Under the pieces are notes generated by a model that made no database searches, was not told the DNA's origin, and saw nothing but the letters and a program-made list of their open reading frames with translations. From Nitrospira sp. (lineage in GTDB: Bacteria; Nitrospirota; Nitrospiria; Nitrospirales; Nitrospiraceae), in the NCBI GenBank assembly GCA_022226935.1, contig CP092081.1:3554982-3618981 (forward strand): a DNA stretch of 64,000 bases, in the 5' to 3' direction. The translations under genes were made by a program, and so were the position numbers. Shown piece by piece: positions 9,486 through 17,842 of the stretch; within the stretch, counting starts at the first letter, position 1; the number at the start of each line of letters is the position of its first letter.

Positions 9486-10235
9486 ATGCGAGGAGAACGG
9501 AGTCAAGAAAAGTGCGCTCAATCCCGCGCCCGTTCAGGGAGATTGTTCATCGTGGGTGTACCAATCGGGCATCCGGATGATCTCACGATTCGAGCGCGCT
9601 CGACGCTCCGGCAGGTCGATGTGATTGCCGCCAAAAATCCCCAATCTACCCAAGCACTGCTTTCGCATCACGGCATTCATGCCGTCGTCACCACGTATGA
9701 TCGGAAGAATGCCGCTGAGAAAGCGCCGGTGTTGCTGGAGCGTCTCAAACAAGGACTCCATATTGCCCTGGTTTCGGACTGCGGAATGCCTGCGATTTAC
9801 GACCCCGGCAGAGTGTTGATTTCCGCGGCATCCAAGGCCCACCTCCCTATCGAAGTGATTCCAGGAACGTCTGCCGTTGTTGCGGCAGTTGCGCTGTGCG
9901 GCATGGATGGCGACTCATTTGTCTTCGAAGGCCGTTGGTCCGGCGGGCTGCGCAAAATGACGCGTCGTCTTCAAGCACTCCGCACCGAGCCGCGCACTAT
10001 GATTTTTCTGCCTCCGGCGAAAACACTCCCCCATCTTCTTTCACTCATCATGGACACATTCGGGAATCGACGAGTGGTGGTAGCGCTGGACCTTACGAAA
10101 ACCACGCAGAACGTCGTTAGAGGACGAGTCCGTACGGTCCTAGCAAGGAATTCCTTTCACGACACTGCGTCGCAGATCACGTTAATTGTGGAGGGCCTGA
10201 AAAGACGGGGGCAGACAGCACAGGGAACGGTCTGA
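9486..10235 (+). CDS. Tetrapyrrole-methylase-fold protein, divergent RsmI-like
   Basis: A SAM-dependent methylase fold related to RsmI, which 2'-O-methylates C1402 of 16S rRNA. The opening RLFIVGVPIGHPDDLTIRA matches the RsmI start (TPIGNLxD). However, the usual AEDTR segment is replaced by AAKNPQST, and the GDAGTP-type motif by SDCGMPAIYDPG. The C-terminal RsmI-type tail is short. The start is uncertain: the first 19 or so residues before RLFIVG look untypical, and a TTG behind AGGGAGA inside that stretch could be the true start. It is transcribed divergently from the heme operon, so a tetrapyrrole substrate is a less likely alternative. RsmI-type function is the best guess. Confidence 0.7.
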   Translation: MRGERSQEKCAQSRARSGRLFIVGVPIGHPDDLTIRARSTLRQVDVIAAKNPQSTQALLSHHGIHAVVTTYDRKNAAEKAPVLLERLKQGLHIALVSDCGMPAIYDPGRVLISAASKAHLPIEVIPGTSAVVAAVALCGMDGDSFVFEGRWSGGLRKMTRRLQALRTEPRTMIFLPPAKTLPHLLSLIMDTFGNRRVVVALDLTKTTQNVVRGRVRTVLARNSFHDTASQITLIVEGLKRRGQTAQGTV

Positions 10236-10239
10236 GGAC

Positions 10240-10503
10240 TTATTCGTCGAGACGCTTTCGTATCATGACACGAAAAGACTGCTCGGCACGCTCCTGCGAG
10301 ACCACATCATGGCCGTCATCGCTGACACTGCGGGGCACATTGCGAATCGGGTCACCATCATCCAGGTGAACGAGGAGCAATTGCCCGGGAGCCATGCTCT
10401 CGAGCTTGAGCTTCGTCTTTACAAAATTGTAAGGGCAAATCACACCCCGAAGATCTAGTTCTTCGTCGGGCGTGTGAACCTTTATGAATGAGTCGGACAT
10501 CAT
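10240..10503 (-). CDS. tusA: TusA-family sulfurtransferase
   Basis: An 87-residue protein with the SirA/TusA fold. It shows the expected order DLRGVICPYNFVKTK (the CP motif holds the sulfur-carrying cysteine), then a beta strand LLLVHLDDGD, an IRNVPRSV loop and a final strand. TusA proteins pass persulfide sulfur between donors and acceptors for tRNA thiolation, cofactor synthesis or sulfur metabolism. The ATG pair at 10503/10500 is preferred over a longer frame to 10560 because the fold starts within 15 residues of it. It is convergent with the RsmI-like gene (4 bases between stops). Confidence 0.85.
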   Translation of the reverse strand: MMSDSFIKVHTPDEELDLRGVICPYNFVKTKLKLESMAPGQLLLVHLDDGDPIRNVPRSVSDDGHDVVSQERAEQSFRVMIRKRLDE

Positions 10504-10594
10504 TCCCGCTTTCACTAGACGTGATGTGGTGATGGTATCAAGGGTTTCCCACCGTTGCAACGGTGACTGAGAAAAAGACAGGGCAGAAAAGCAA

Positions 10595-10624
10595 AGCGGG
10601 GTGCTTCTTACGAAACACCCCGCT
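10595..10624 (-). terminator. Rho-independent terminator of the secreted-protein gene
   Basis: A 9-base-pair perfect stem (AGCGGGGTG with CACCCCGCT) around a 12-base loop, followed on the minus strand by a T-rich run (TTTGCTTTT). It lies 30 bases after the stop of the gene at 10655-11437. Confidence 0.8.
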
Positions 10625-10654
10625 CAACCATCGGCCCTCAGATGGCCTTAACTC

Positions 10655-11437
10655 TTAGTTGGTCCAGCCCTTCTGAAGATTGGGCTTGGCACCATCAGTT
10701 CCGTAGTCGGACTTATTCTGAACCTTGGTTTCAGGAGCGACCGTCTGGTAACCCCATCCCGGCTGCGGTTCACAATTCCAGCAGGGCGCAGTTCCCGTGA
10801 ACTCACCCACGGTGGTGGTCACCACACCGCTCGTGACCGTTCCAGGGAACACACCACCGACAGGGCCACCGGTGTTCGTGGCCGAGTTGGTCTCGATCCC
10901 GCGCTCCGTAGACGGAGCCGGACGCTGACCAAGACCACCAAATCCAGCCAATTTTTCGTTACCGCGGAACAGGTATACTTCTCGGACAAGCTTACGGCCA
11001 GTCCCGTATACACCCTGTTCAGCCCGTTGGTTTAACGGCTCCATGACTTGCACCGAAATATCATCACCGGCGTTCAACGCACGGATCTGGTCCAGATTGG
11101 TCTTCTCATCAAGATAAAGAGTGAGCGAGGACATCGCACCGGTTCCAGCCCGACCTTCATCATGAGAACTACCACCTGTCTCCAGGTGAAGCTTTCCACC
11201 CGGAATATCGATGGCCAGCACGCGACCGAAGACCGTTTCCGCTTGAGAGAGACGCTCCATAAATGCGGTCCGGTCAAATGCTGCGGTACGGCCGGAGTTA
11301 CCAGACACATCCCCGACTCCGGTGCCGACACCGAACCCTGATCCCGACGAGGACTGTGGCAAACGCTCTTGAGCGCCTGCAACACCAACAGAGCTGATAA
11401 AAAGCACCGCAGCTCCAAGTGCCAACACGTTACGCAT
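10655..11437 (-). CDS. Secreted hypothetical protein, Gly/Ser/Thr-rich
   Basis: A 260-residue protein that I do not recognise. It begins with a clear Sec signal peptide (MRNVLALGAAVLFISSVGVAGA, cleavage likely after AGA), then a glycine/serine-rich linker to about residue 48. A more structured stretch follows at about 55-160, with alternating strands (ETVFGRVLAIDIPGGKLHLET, LTLYLDEKTNL, DISVQVM), resembling small beta-barrel domains. The tail is rich in Gly, Thr and Pro, with one CxxC (PCWNCEP). The start has a GGAGG site (complement of CCTCC at 11448). It ends at its own terminator and is the only gene of its unit. A periplasmic or surface role is inferred. Confidence 0.8.
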   Translation of the reverse strand: MRNVLALGAAVLFISSVGVAGAQERLPQSSSGSGFGVGTGVGDVSGNSGRTAAFDRTAFMERLSQAETVFGRVLAIDIPGGKLHLETGGSSHDEGRAGTGAMSSLTLYLDEKTNLDQIRALNAGDDISVQVMEPLNQRAEQGVYGTGRKLVREVYLFRGNEKLAGFGGLGQRPAPSTERGIETNSATNTGGPVGGVFPGTVTSGVVTTTVGEFTGTAPCWNCEPQPGWGYQTVAPETKVQNKSDYGTDGAKPNLQKGWTN

Positions 11438-11713
11438 GTGCTGCCTCCTTAGTGAGTTGGAATTGATAAGAGATTGATGATGGACGACAATAAACTAACT
11501 GAGTCATAAGTATTCCACAGCAAATTCTGGCGAACTATAGGCTAACCCCCACATCATGTCAAGAGGTTTTCGGCTGTGACATCCACTATATGGTGTCGTC
11601 GTCAGTGACACGGCCCAATTCATTCCCGCTTCACTGCGATTCATTGCAACACTCTTTAGGATCGGGAGAGTACAGGCGAGGCGTCGTGAGCGGACTGTAG
11701 CAACATGAGGATT
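11438..11713. other. Non-coding region between the secreted-protein gene and tRNA-Leu
   Basis: No gene is supported here. It should contain the promoter of the minus-strand secreted-protein gene. Reading frames that span it also cross the tRNA and are not credible. Confidence 0.6.
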
Positions 11714-11800
11714 TGGTGCCCAGAGGGAGGGTCGAACTCCCACTCTCTTGCGAGAACCGGATTTTGAGTCCGGCGCGTCTGCCAGTTCCGCCATCCGGGC
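11714..11800 (-). tRNA. tRNA-Leu (anticodon CAA)
   Basis: An 87-base tRNA on the minus strand. The acceptor stem GCCCGGA pairs with TCTGGGC (one G-T pair), followed by an encoded ACCA end. The anticodon stem CCGGA/TCCGG encloses CTCAAAA, giving CAA. The long variable arm (TCTCGCAAGAGA) is the class II mark expected for leucine, and the T-arm contains GTTCGAC. It reads UUG codons. It is the only tRNA in the window. Confidence 0.97.
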
Positions 11801-11976
11801 ATCTGTCTCGTGATGCGACATTCGGCTTTCGATCCTCAAATTTTGAGGGGACGCATTTTTAGCATGAACCTGAGGGCCCGTCAATCTGTGAGCCCGACTC
11901 TTTTTTCTGAACAACATGGATGCTAGAATGGCGCGTGTCACAATGAAATCAGAACTCGCGGACTATGGAGGCAACC

Positions 11977-12258
11977 ATGGCGGATGTGCAGTGTGTCACC
12001 TGCGGCCAGGCAGGCGAAGCAATTACTGATATGCTATTCCTCGGAAAACTCGAATCTGAAATCAAGGCAAAGGTCTGCAAGCCCTGCTGGAAGAAGTGGG
12101 AAGGCATGCGAGTGATGGTCATCAATGAGTATCAGGTCAATCTCGGCGATGAAAGCGGCCGCGAACTCGTCAAAAAACAGATGAAGGCGTTCCTGAAGCT
12201 GGGGGAGCAAACCGACACGTCGAAGCTGGATCAGAACTTCCGGCCGGCCGGCACATAG
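11977..12258 (+). CDS. YggX-like Fe(2+)-trafficking family protein
   Basis: A 93-residue protein. The C-terminal two thirds match the YggX pattern (WKKWEGMRVMVINEYQVNLG then LVKKQMKAFL), as in E. coli, where W..W...TMLINE...LN...R..L...M..FL is seen. Unlike classical YggX, which has a single conserved cysteine, this version has two CxxC pairs (CVTCGQ at the N-terminus and CKPCWKK), suggesting a bound metal or cluster. YggX proteins protect iron-sulfur enzymes from oxidative damage. I chose the ATG at 11977 because GGAGG lies 5 bases upstream; the earlier ATG at 11965 overlaps that site. Confidence 0.8.
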   Translation: MADVQCVTCGQAGEAITDMLFLGKLESEIKAKVCKPCWKKWEGMRVMVINEYQVNLGDESGRELVKKQMKAFLKLGEQTDTSKLDQNFRPAGT

Positions 12259-12269
12259 GTTCCAAGAGA

Positions 12270-12307
12270 GATTGCCCGTCACCTGCATGACGTGCGAGGT
12301 GCACGGG
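12270..12307. other. Imperfect hairpin downstream of the YggX-like gene
   Basis: GCCCGT-CACCT-GCA is followed by TGC-GAGGTG-CACGGGC, giving a long stem with single-base bulges. There is no T run after it, so it may be a weak or Rho-assisted end of the YggX-like transcript rather than an intrinsic terminator. Confidence 0.35.
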
Positions 12308-12477
12308 CGGCTCCGCTCTCATCAGTCGAGCTTTCACCGCCGAAAGATGTGCCGTCTACTTCACAGTTCCTCTCCCGCTCCATTCTGACACTGAATTCAT
12401 TGACACTCTGATTTCGGAAGTGATAGAGTGCCCTATTCTTGAGGTTTTTGGCCGACATCGGGAAGGATACTCCCGCC

Positions 12478-12933
12478 GTGATTACACAAATGCGGGTCAA
12501 GGGGCTGATCTTCGACCCCTATAACAACGCGTATATAGTGGTGTTGCGAGACGAAGAGCATTCAGACATGCTGCCGATCTGGGTGGGAAAGTCGGAAGCC
12601 AGCGCCATCGGCCTCGCGCTCGAAAGCGTAACCGCGCCGCGTCCCATGACCCACGATTTGATGAAATCATTTTTAGAAACATTCGATGCCAAAATCATCA
12701 GCGTGGTCATTACAGATCTGACCGACAACACCTACTTCGCCACGATTCATTTGATGTACGAAGATTCTGAATACACCGTCGACTCCCGCCCCAGCGATGC
12801 GATTGCCCTGGCCCTGCGAACCAGCGCACCGATCTTTGCCAGCGAGAAGGTGATCAAGAAACAGTCGTCCGAAGAGCTTGAGCAATGGCTTGAAAACCTG
12901 AAGCCCGAAGACTTCGGCAAACTGGATACGTAA
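12478..12933 (+). CDS. DUF151 bifunctional nuclease family protein (first of a pair)
   Basis: A 151-residue single-domain protein. It has the DUF151 signatures LPIWVGKSEASAI, RPMTHDLMKSFL and the highly conserved SRPSDAIALALR. Family members have been described with nuclease activity on RNA and DNA, and many are found in bacteria with no assigned role. I chose the GTG at 12478, which follows a GGAAGGA stretch and gives a family-like N-terminus (MITQMRVKGLIFDPYNN). A TTG at 12439 would add 13 residues. It is followed 2 bases later by a paralogue, so both are probably co-transcribed. Confidence 0.88.
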   Translation: MITQMRVKGLIFDPYNNAYIVVLRDEEHSDMLPIWVGKSEASAIGLALESVTAPRPMTHDLMKSFLETFDAKIISVVITDLTDNTYFATIHLMYEDSEYTVDSRPSDAIALALRTSAPIFASEKVIKKQSSEELEQWLENLKPEDFGKLDT

Positions 12934-12935
12934 TC

Positions 12936-13424
12936 ATGGATGCCGCCGCGCCACAGAATACAGCCTCGGAACTGGTTGCACTGTTCGTCAAGCAAGTGCT
13001 GGACGACGGAAACACCGATACCCGCATTATCGTCCTTAAAAGTGAGGATGCCAGCGTGACCCTCCCGATTTGGGTAGGCTCTGCAGAAGGCAATGCCATT
13101 CGCCTCGCTATGGAACATGTCGTGACGCCCAGACCCATGAGCCACGATCTCATCCGGAGCTTCGCGGATCACCTCGGCGTTCGTATCGAGCGGGTCGTGA
13201 TTACGGACGTGAAGAGTAGTACGTACTATGCGAGCATCGCATTTGCCTCCAAGGGACTTCATCGAACCTTGGATGCCAGACCCAGCGATGCCATTGCCCT
13301 CGCGCTTCGCGCCGGGTGCCCGATTTATGCGACACAGGATGTACTCAACCGGCGGACCGCCGTGCATTTGGACGCATGGATCAATAAGCTGGACGCCAAC
13401 AATACCGAAACCCAACAGGCGTGA
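12936..13424 (+). CDS. DUF151 bifunctional nuclease family protein (second of a pair)
   Basis: A 162-residue paralogue of the preceding gene, with the same order of motifs: LPIWVGSAEGNAI, RPMSHDLIRSFAD and ARPSDAIALALR. The N-terminal 12 residues and the C-terminal helix differ from the neighbour. It begins 2 bases after the first DUF151 stop and lies 50 bases before rplM, so it may be read through into the rplM-rpsI unit. Tandem copies could form a heterodimer; that is inference. Confidence 0.88.
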   Translation: MDAAAPQNTASELVALFVKQVLDDGNTDTRIIVLKSEDASVTLPIWVGSAEGNAIRLAMEHVVTPRPMSHDLIRSFADHLGVRIERVVITDVKSSTYYASIAFASKGLHRTLDARPSDAIALALRAGCPIYATQDVLNRRTAVHLDAWINKLDANNTETQQA

Positions 13425-13474
13425 GGCCTCATTCCTCACATTAGAATCCTTTCGTGCAGGAGTAGATGGAGACC

Positions 13475-13906
13475 ATGACAAAAACGTATCTTGAGAAACC
13501 CGCTGATGTGCAACGAAAATGGTACCTCGTAGACGCCGAGGGCAAGACACTTGGCCGCCTGGCGGCAAAAGTCGCCACCCTGCTGCGAGGGAAACATAAG
13601 CCGACCTTTACGCCCCATGTCGATACCGGAGACCATGTCGTCATTGTGAATGCCGAGAAGGTCGTGCTCACCGGCAACAAAATGGAGAATAAGACCTATT
13701 CGACGCACAGCGGATTTCCTGGCGGCTTGAAGACCCTCACCGCAGAACATGTCCACAGGAAGGACCCGACCAAATTGTTGACGAAAGCTATCGAGGGCAT
13801 GTTGCCGAAGAATCCACTCGGCAACCATATGGCGAAGAAGTTGCGCGTGTATGCCGGCGCAACCCACCCGCACCAAGCACAAAAGCTGGAATCACTCTCG
13901 TTGTGA
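13475..13906 (+). CDS. rplM: 50S ribosomal protein L13
   Basis: A 143-residue large-subunit protein. It shows the L13 sequence order: [40 protein letters not shown]-like [29 protein letters not shown]. The start is ambiguous. An in-frame ATG at 13466 has AGGAG only 3 bases upstream. The ATG at 13475 gives the family-like MTKTYLEKP, with AGGAG 12 bases upstream. I prefer the second. It forms an operon with rpsI, 42 bases downstream. Confidence 0.96.
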   Translation: MTKTYLEKPADVQRKWYLVDAEGKTLGRLAAKVATLLRGKHKPTFTPHVDTGDHVVIVNAEKVVLTGNKMENKTYSTHSGFPGGLKTLTAEHVHRKDPTKLLTKAIEGMLPKNPLGNHMAKKLRVYAGATHPHQAQKLESLSL

Positions 13907-13948
13907 TTTCTATTTATCGAATTCGATCAGTGAAGGAGACCGCCTGAT

Positions 13949-14341
13949 ATGGCCGCAATGACGCAGTACGCAACCGGAAAGAGAAAAAGCGCGATCGCGC
14001 GCGCATGGGTCACCGCAGCCGCTGGTGACATCGTCGTCAACGAGAAGCCGCTGGAAAAAGCATTTCCCCGCCCGACGCTGCGGAATGTGATTCAATTTCC
14101 GTTTGAATTGGCCGGAGTGGCGGGCAAATATTCCGTCCGCGCCACCGTTTATGGCGGTGGTCCCGCCGGCCAGGCCGGAGCTCTTCGCCATGCCATCTCA
14201 AAAGCGCTGGTCATCATGAGTGCGGCGTTCCGCGGTCCCATCAAGAAGGAAGGCCTCCTGACTCGCGATTCTCGCGTCAAGGAACGTAAGAAGTACGGTC
14301 AGAAGGGCGCCAGAAAGCGCTTCCAATACTCGAAGCGGTAA
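13949..14341 (+). CDS. rpsI: 30S ribosomal protein S9
   Basis: A 130-residue small-subunit protein. It has the S9 features YATGKRKSAIARAWV, YGGGPAGQAGALRHAISKAL, TRDSRVKERKKYGQKGARKRFQYSKR. The C-terminal KR reaches the ribosomal P site in the family. AGGAG sits 11 bases before the ATG. It is the last gene of the rplM-rpsI unit, ending at a strong terminator. Confidence 0.97.
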   Translation: MAAMTQYATGKRKSAIARAWVTAAAGDIVVNEKPLEKAFPRPTLRNVIQFPFELAGVAGKYSVRATVYGGGPAGQAGALRHAISKALVIMSAAFRGPIKKEGLLTRDSRVKERKKYGQKGARKRFQYSKR

Positions 14342-14365
14342 CGATCGACTGGAGCGACAGGGTTC

Positions 14366-14397
14366 AAAAGGGAAGGCTCCGCAGCCTTCCCTTTTTT
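14366..14397 (+). terminator. Rho-independent terminator after rpsI
   Basis: A 9-base-pair GC-rich stem (GGGAAGGCT with AGCCTTCCC) and a CCGC tetraloop, preceded by AAAA and followed by TTTTTT. It lies 25 bases after the rpsI stop and separates the ribosomal unit from argC. Confidence 0.93.
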
Positions 14398-14447
14398 ATT
14401 GGCTCTCTGTAGACAGGCAACAATTTGTCATGGGCCGGGAGGCGAAG

Positions 14448-15521
14448 ATGACGTCGGTACGAGTAGCGGTAGCAGGAGCCAGCGGATATACCGGAGCGGA
14501 ACTAGTGCGGCTGCTCTCTCAACATCCCCACGTACAACTCACAGCGGTCACCTCGGAAAAGTCAGCCGGTGCGGCTATTTCCGCCGTGTACCCTCATCTG
14601 CAGGGAATCGTGCCGCTGTCATTTGAAGCGTTGGCACCGCAAGCCTTGGCGGAGCGAGCCGATGTCCTGTTTCTGGCACTCCCCCACACCAAATCCATGG
14701 GGCCGGTGGCAAGCTGCATGAAAGCCGGCAAGCGTGTCATCGATTTGAGCGCAGACTTCCGCCTCAAAGATCCCGCGACGTATGAAACCTGGTACCAGAC
14801 CGCACATGCGCAGCCCCAACTGATCAAGGATGCCGTGTATGGCTTGCCGGAACTTCACCGCTCTGCCATCGCACAGGCCCGACTCGTCGCTTCGCCGGGA
14901 TGTTACCCCACAGCCGCTATCCTCCAACTGGCCCCCTTGATCGCCCATGGACTGGTGACGGCTGACAGCATTGTGATCGACGCGAAATCCGGCATCTCCG
15001 GCGCGGGAAGAAGCCCAGCTCTCCCCTACCACTTCCCTGAAGCCCACGAGTCGCTGGAGCCGTACAAGATCGGCCAGCATCGTCACATCCCCGAAATCGA
15101 GCAGGAACTCAGCGGATTAGCCGGCACGAAGGCAGGAGCGGCAGGCCGTCAACAGGGTCCCGTCACCGTGGCCTTCACCCCGCACCTGGTTCCCATGAAC
15201 CGAGGCATCCTCAGTACCGCCTATGCCCGGATGAAGGGGCAGCCCGACGTCGCCGAGTTACGGAATCTCTATCGGGAGTTTTATAAGGGTGAACGATTTG
15301 TGCGACTCCTCGAAGGCGCCATGCCGAATCCCCGCCACGTGCGAGGCGCCAACTATTGCGACATCGCCGTGCACACCGATCGGCGGGCCGGATGGATCGT
15401 CACCGTGTCGGCCATTGATAACTTGATCAAAGGGGCAGCCGGGCAAGCGATTCAAGCGATGAACCTGATGCTGGGGTATCCGGAAGAAACCGGACTCGTG
15501 GCCCCTGGCATCTATCCCTAG
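14448..15521 (+). CDS. argC: N-acetyl-gamma-glutamyl-phosphate reductase
   Basis: A 357-residue NADPH enzyme, third step of arginine synthesis. The dinucleotide motif AGASGYTGAELVRLL is at residues 10-24 and the catalytic cysteine is C152 in VASPGCYPTA. SGISGAGR and HRHIPEIEQEL are further family marks. I chose the ATG at 14448, which has GGGAGG five bases upstream; an earlier ATG at 14430 would add six residues ahead of the fold. It is 57 bases upstream of argJ, with which it probably forms an operon. Confidence 0.96.
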   Translation: MTSVRVAVAGASGYTGAELVRLLSQHPHVQLTAVTSEKSAGAAISAVYPHLQGIVPLSFEALAPQALAERADVLFLALPHTKSMGPVASCMKAGKRVIDLSADFRLKDPATYETWYQTAHAQPQLIKDAVYGLPELHRSAIAQARLVASPGCYPTAAILQLAPLIAHGLVTADSIVIDAKSGISGAGRSPALPYHFPEAHESLEPYKIGQHRHIPEIEQELSGLAGTKAGAAGRQQGPVTVAFTPHLVPMNRGILSTAYARMKGQPDVAELRNLYREFYKGERFVRLLEGAMPNPRHVRGANYCDIAVHTDRRAGWIVTVSAIDNLIKGAAGQAIQAMNLMLGYPEETGLVAPGIYP

Positions 15522-15578
15522 CGCGCACAGGCATGAGCCTATCGGGCCGGATCAATTTCATCTCACATAGGAAAAGCG

Positions 15579-16790
15579 ATGAAGACAATTTCTGGAGGCG
15601 TGACCGCGCCGATCGGGTTTCGGGCCGCCGGTGCCTACAGCGGCATCAAGAAGAAAAAAAAGCAGCAGCTCGACCTCGCCTTGCTCGTGTCAGACCGTGA
15701 AGGTCCGGTCGCCGGAGTATTCACCAAGAATCAAGTTGTGGCGGCCCCGGTCATCCTTGATCGCCTGCACCTCAAGCAGGGCGTCGGGCGGGCCTTCCTC
15801 GTCAATAGCGGGAACGCCAACGCCTGTACCGGGCCGGAAGGCATGCAGGCGGCCAAGGAGATGGCGAAGCTGGCGGCAACCGCCCTCAATTGCGCCCCAC
15901 ATACTATCTTCGTTGGTTCGACTGGAGTCATAGGGCAGCCCCTGCCGATTGCGTGCATCAGAAAGGCGCTTCCCGCGTTGTCCGCACGCGTGACACGCCG
16001 GGGCGGAGCCGAAGCAGCCGCGGCCATCATGACCACCGATCTCAAACCTAAACACGTCGCCGTCCGTGCTCTACTCGGCGGGAAAATGGTGACCGTCGGC
16101 GGCATGGCCAAGGGCTCTGGCATGATTCATCCCAACATGGCCACGATGCTGGGCTATCTCACAACCGACGCAGCCATCGGGCAACGCGCCCTCCAATCGG
16201 CGCTCCGGCAGGCGGTGGATCAGTCATTCAACTGTATCACCGTCGACGGCGACACGAGCACCAACGACACCGTGCTCTGCCTGGCCAACGGAATGGCCGG
16301 CAATCGCTCCATCACACCGGGCTCGGCCGACTTCACGCGATTCTGCGCGATGCTCGAAACGGTCTGCCGCACTCTGGCACTGAAAATCTGCTGGGACGGT
16401 GAAGGCGTCACCAAAGTCGTACGGATCGAGGTCACACGAGCCCGGTCCACGAAGGCGGCCAAACAAATCGCGCAAACGGTGGCGACCTCAAACCTCGTCA
16501 AAACTGCGCTCTTCGGCGGCGATGCCAATTGGGGGCGCGTCATGGCGGCGCTCGGACGCGCAGGAGTGCCCATCGATCCTTCCCGCATCAGCCTGAAATT
16601 TGGCGGGGTGCCGATGGTGCGCAGGGGACAAGGACTTGGACGATCAGCCGAACGGCAACTGACCAAGGTCTTCAAAGCCAAGGAGTTCACGATTCTCATC
16701 GATCTGGCTCAAGGCAAAGCCGGAGCGCACATGTGGACCACGGATTTGTCTTACGAATACGTGCGGATCAACGCGAGTTATCGCTCATAA
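15579..16790 (+). CDS. argJ: Glutamate N-acetyltransferase / amino-acid acetyltransferase
   Basis: A 403-residue self-cleaving enzyme that recycles acetyl groups between N-acetylornithine and glutamate in arginine synthesis. The autoproteolysis site is in KGSGMIHPNMATMLGY, with the nucleophile T189 that becomes the N-terminus of the beta chain. DGDTSTNDTV and GDANWGRVMAALGRAG are also diagnostic. A lysine-rich KKKKK run at residues 24-28 is unusual next to related proteins. The C-terminus is YVRINASYRS, close to the family ending. Whether it is bifunctional (also using acetyl-CoA) cannot be told from sequence. Confidence 0.95.
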   Translation: MKTISGGVTAPIGFRAAGAYSGIKKKKKQQLDLALLVSDREGPVAGVFTKNQVVAAPVILDRLHLKQGVGRAFLVNSGNANACTGPEGMQAAKEMAKLAATALNCAPHTIFVGSTGVIGQPLPIACIRKALPALSARVTRRGGAEAAAAIMTTDLKPKHVAVRALLGGKMVTVGGMAKGSGMIHPNMATMLGYLTTDAAIGQRALQSALRQAVDQSFNCITVDGDTSTNDTVLCLANGMAGNRSITPGSADFTRFCAMLETVCRTLALKICWDGEGVTKVVRIEVTRARSTKAAKQIAQTVATSNLVKTALFGGDANWGRVMAALGRAGVPIDPSRISLKFGGVPMVRRGQGLGRSAERQLTKVFKAKEFTILIDLAQGKAGAHMWTTDLSYEYVRINASYRS

Positions 16791-17018
16791 GCGGCCTCAC
16801 GCGGTTGCAAAATCGCGGCCACTATGCTAGCGTTCGGGCGTTTCGCGCAATGAACGGTCGGTCCCATCATTCACAGCGCGGCATCCAAAACCAGGGACAT
16901 CTTATTTAAATCCACACCAGCGTGTTGCGCACGCTGCGCAGCCTGAGAATAAGGGGGACATCCCCCTCGCCGTCGCGTTCGCCACGGCGCTCTGCAGGCT
17001 TCGGAGGGAGGTGAAGGT
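16791..17018 (+). promoter_or_regulatory. rpsB leader region
   Basis: This 228-base gap carries the promoter and untranslated leader of the rpsB operon. It contains a short stem near 16952 (GGGGGA-CAT-TCCCCC-like) and several GC-rich inverted segments. rpsB leaders are often autoregulated by S2, but I cannot fit a described structure here by eye. I see no confident promoter hexamers with correct spacing. Confidence 0.35.
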
Positions 17019-17792
17019 ATGGGAGTAGTTGCAATCAAGGAATTACTGGAAGCCGGCGTCCACTTCGGACACCAGACGAACCGTTGGAACCCGAAAATGA
17101 AGCGATTTCTGTTCGGGGAACGGAACGGCGTCTACATTATCGACCTTCAACAGACGGTCGAGCGCATGGAACAAGCCTATGCCTTCGCGCGCGACACCGT
17201 GGCAGCCGGTGACTCCGTCCTGTTCGTCGGCACGAAGCGCCAAGCGGCCGAAATTCTGGAAGAAGAGGCCAAGCGGGCCAATCAGTTCTACATCAACCAA
17301 CGCTGGTTAGGCGGCATGCTGACGAACTTCCAGACCATCCGCCGCAGCATCGACAAAATGAAGAAAATGGAAGCGACCCTCGCCGATCCGACGCATCAGG
17401 GCCATACGAAAAAAGAGCTCGGACAGATGCAGAAGGAAGTCGTCAAACTGCAGAAGAACTTGTCGGGTATCCGTAACATGCGCGCCCTCCCCGGTGCGGT
17501 GTTTATTCTGGATACGCGTATCGAGCACATCGCCATCCTCGAGGCCAGCCGCCTGGAAATTCCCGTCATTGCCATCGTCGATTCGAACTGTGATCCCGAT
17601 CACATTCAATATCCGATCCCAGGTAACGACGACGCGATTCGTTCCATCAAGCTGATCATCTCCCGGATTGCGGACGCCTGCCTCGAAGGCGCCCATCTCC
17701 GTGCCCAACAGGAAGAAACGGAGTTTGCATCGGCACCGGCCGGCGGCGCCGGCAAAGCGGCGGCAAAATTGGCCGGCGTGTCTGCCTCCTAA
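17019..17792 (+). CDS. rpsB: 30S ribosomal protein S2
   Basis: A 257-residue small-subunit protein. Motifs are [62 protein letters not shown] and [25 protein letters not shown] ribosome site precedes the ATG. The last 25 residues are an Ala/Gly-rich tail typical of variable S2 C-termini. It heads the run rpsB-tsf-pyrH-frr. Confidence 0.97.
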   Translation: MGVVAIKELLEAGVHFGHQTNRWNPKMKRFLFGERNGVYIIDLQQTVERMEQAYAFARDTVAAGDSVLFVGTKRQAAEILEEEAKRANQFYINQRWLGGMLTNFQTIRRSIDKMKKMEATLADPTHQGHTKKELGQMQKEVVKLQKNLSGIRNMRALPGAVFILDTRIEHIAILEASRLEIPVIAIVDSNCDPDHIQYPIPGNDDAIRSIKLIISRIADACLEGAHLRAQQEETEFASAPAGGAGKAAAKLAGVSAS

Positions 17793-17842
17793 GAGCCGCA
17801 TGTCGCAGATGACATTGTTCTATTCGATTAACTGAGGAAGCC

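Noticed and set aside
11504-11941. A 145-codon minus-strand frame
   Set aside because: It runs straight through the tRNA-Leu gene and has no family-like sequence.
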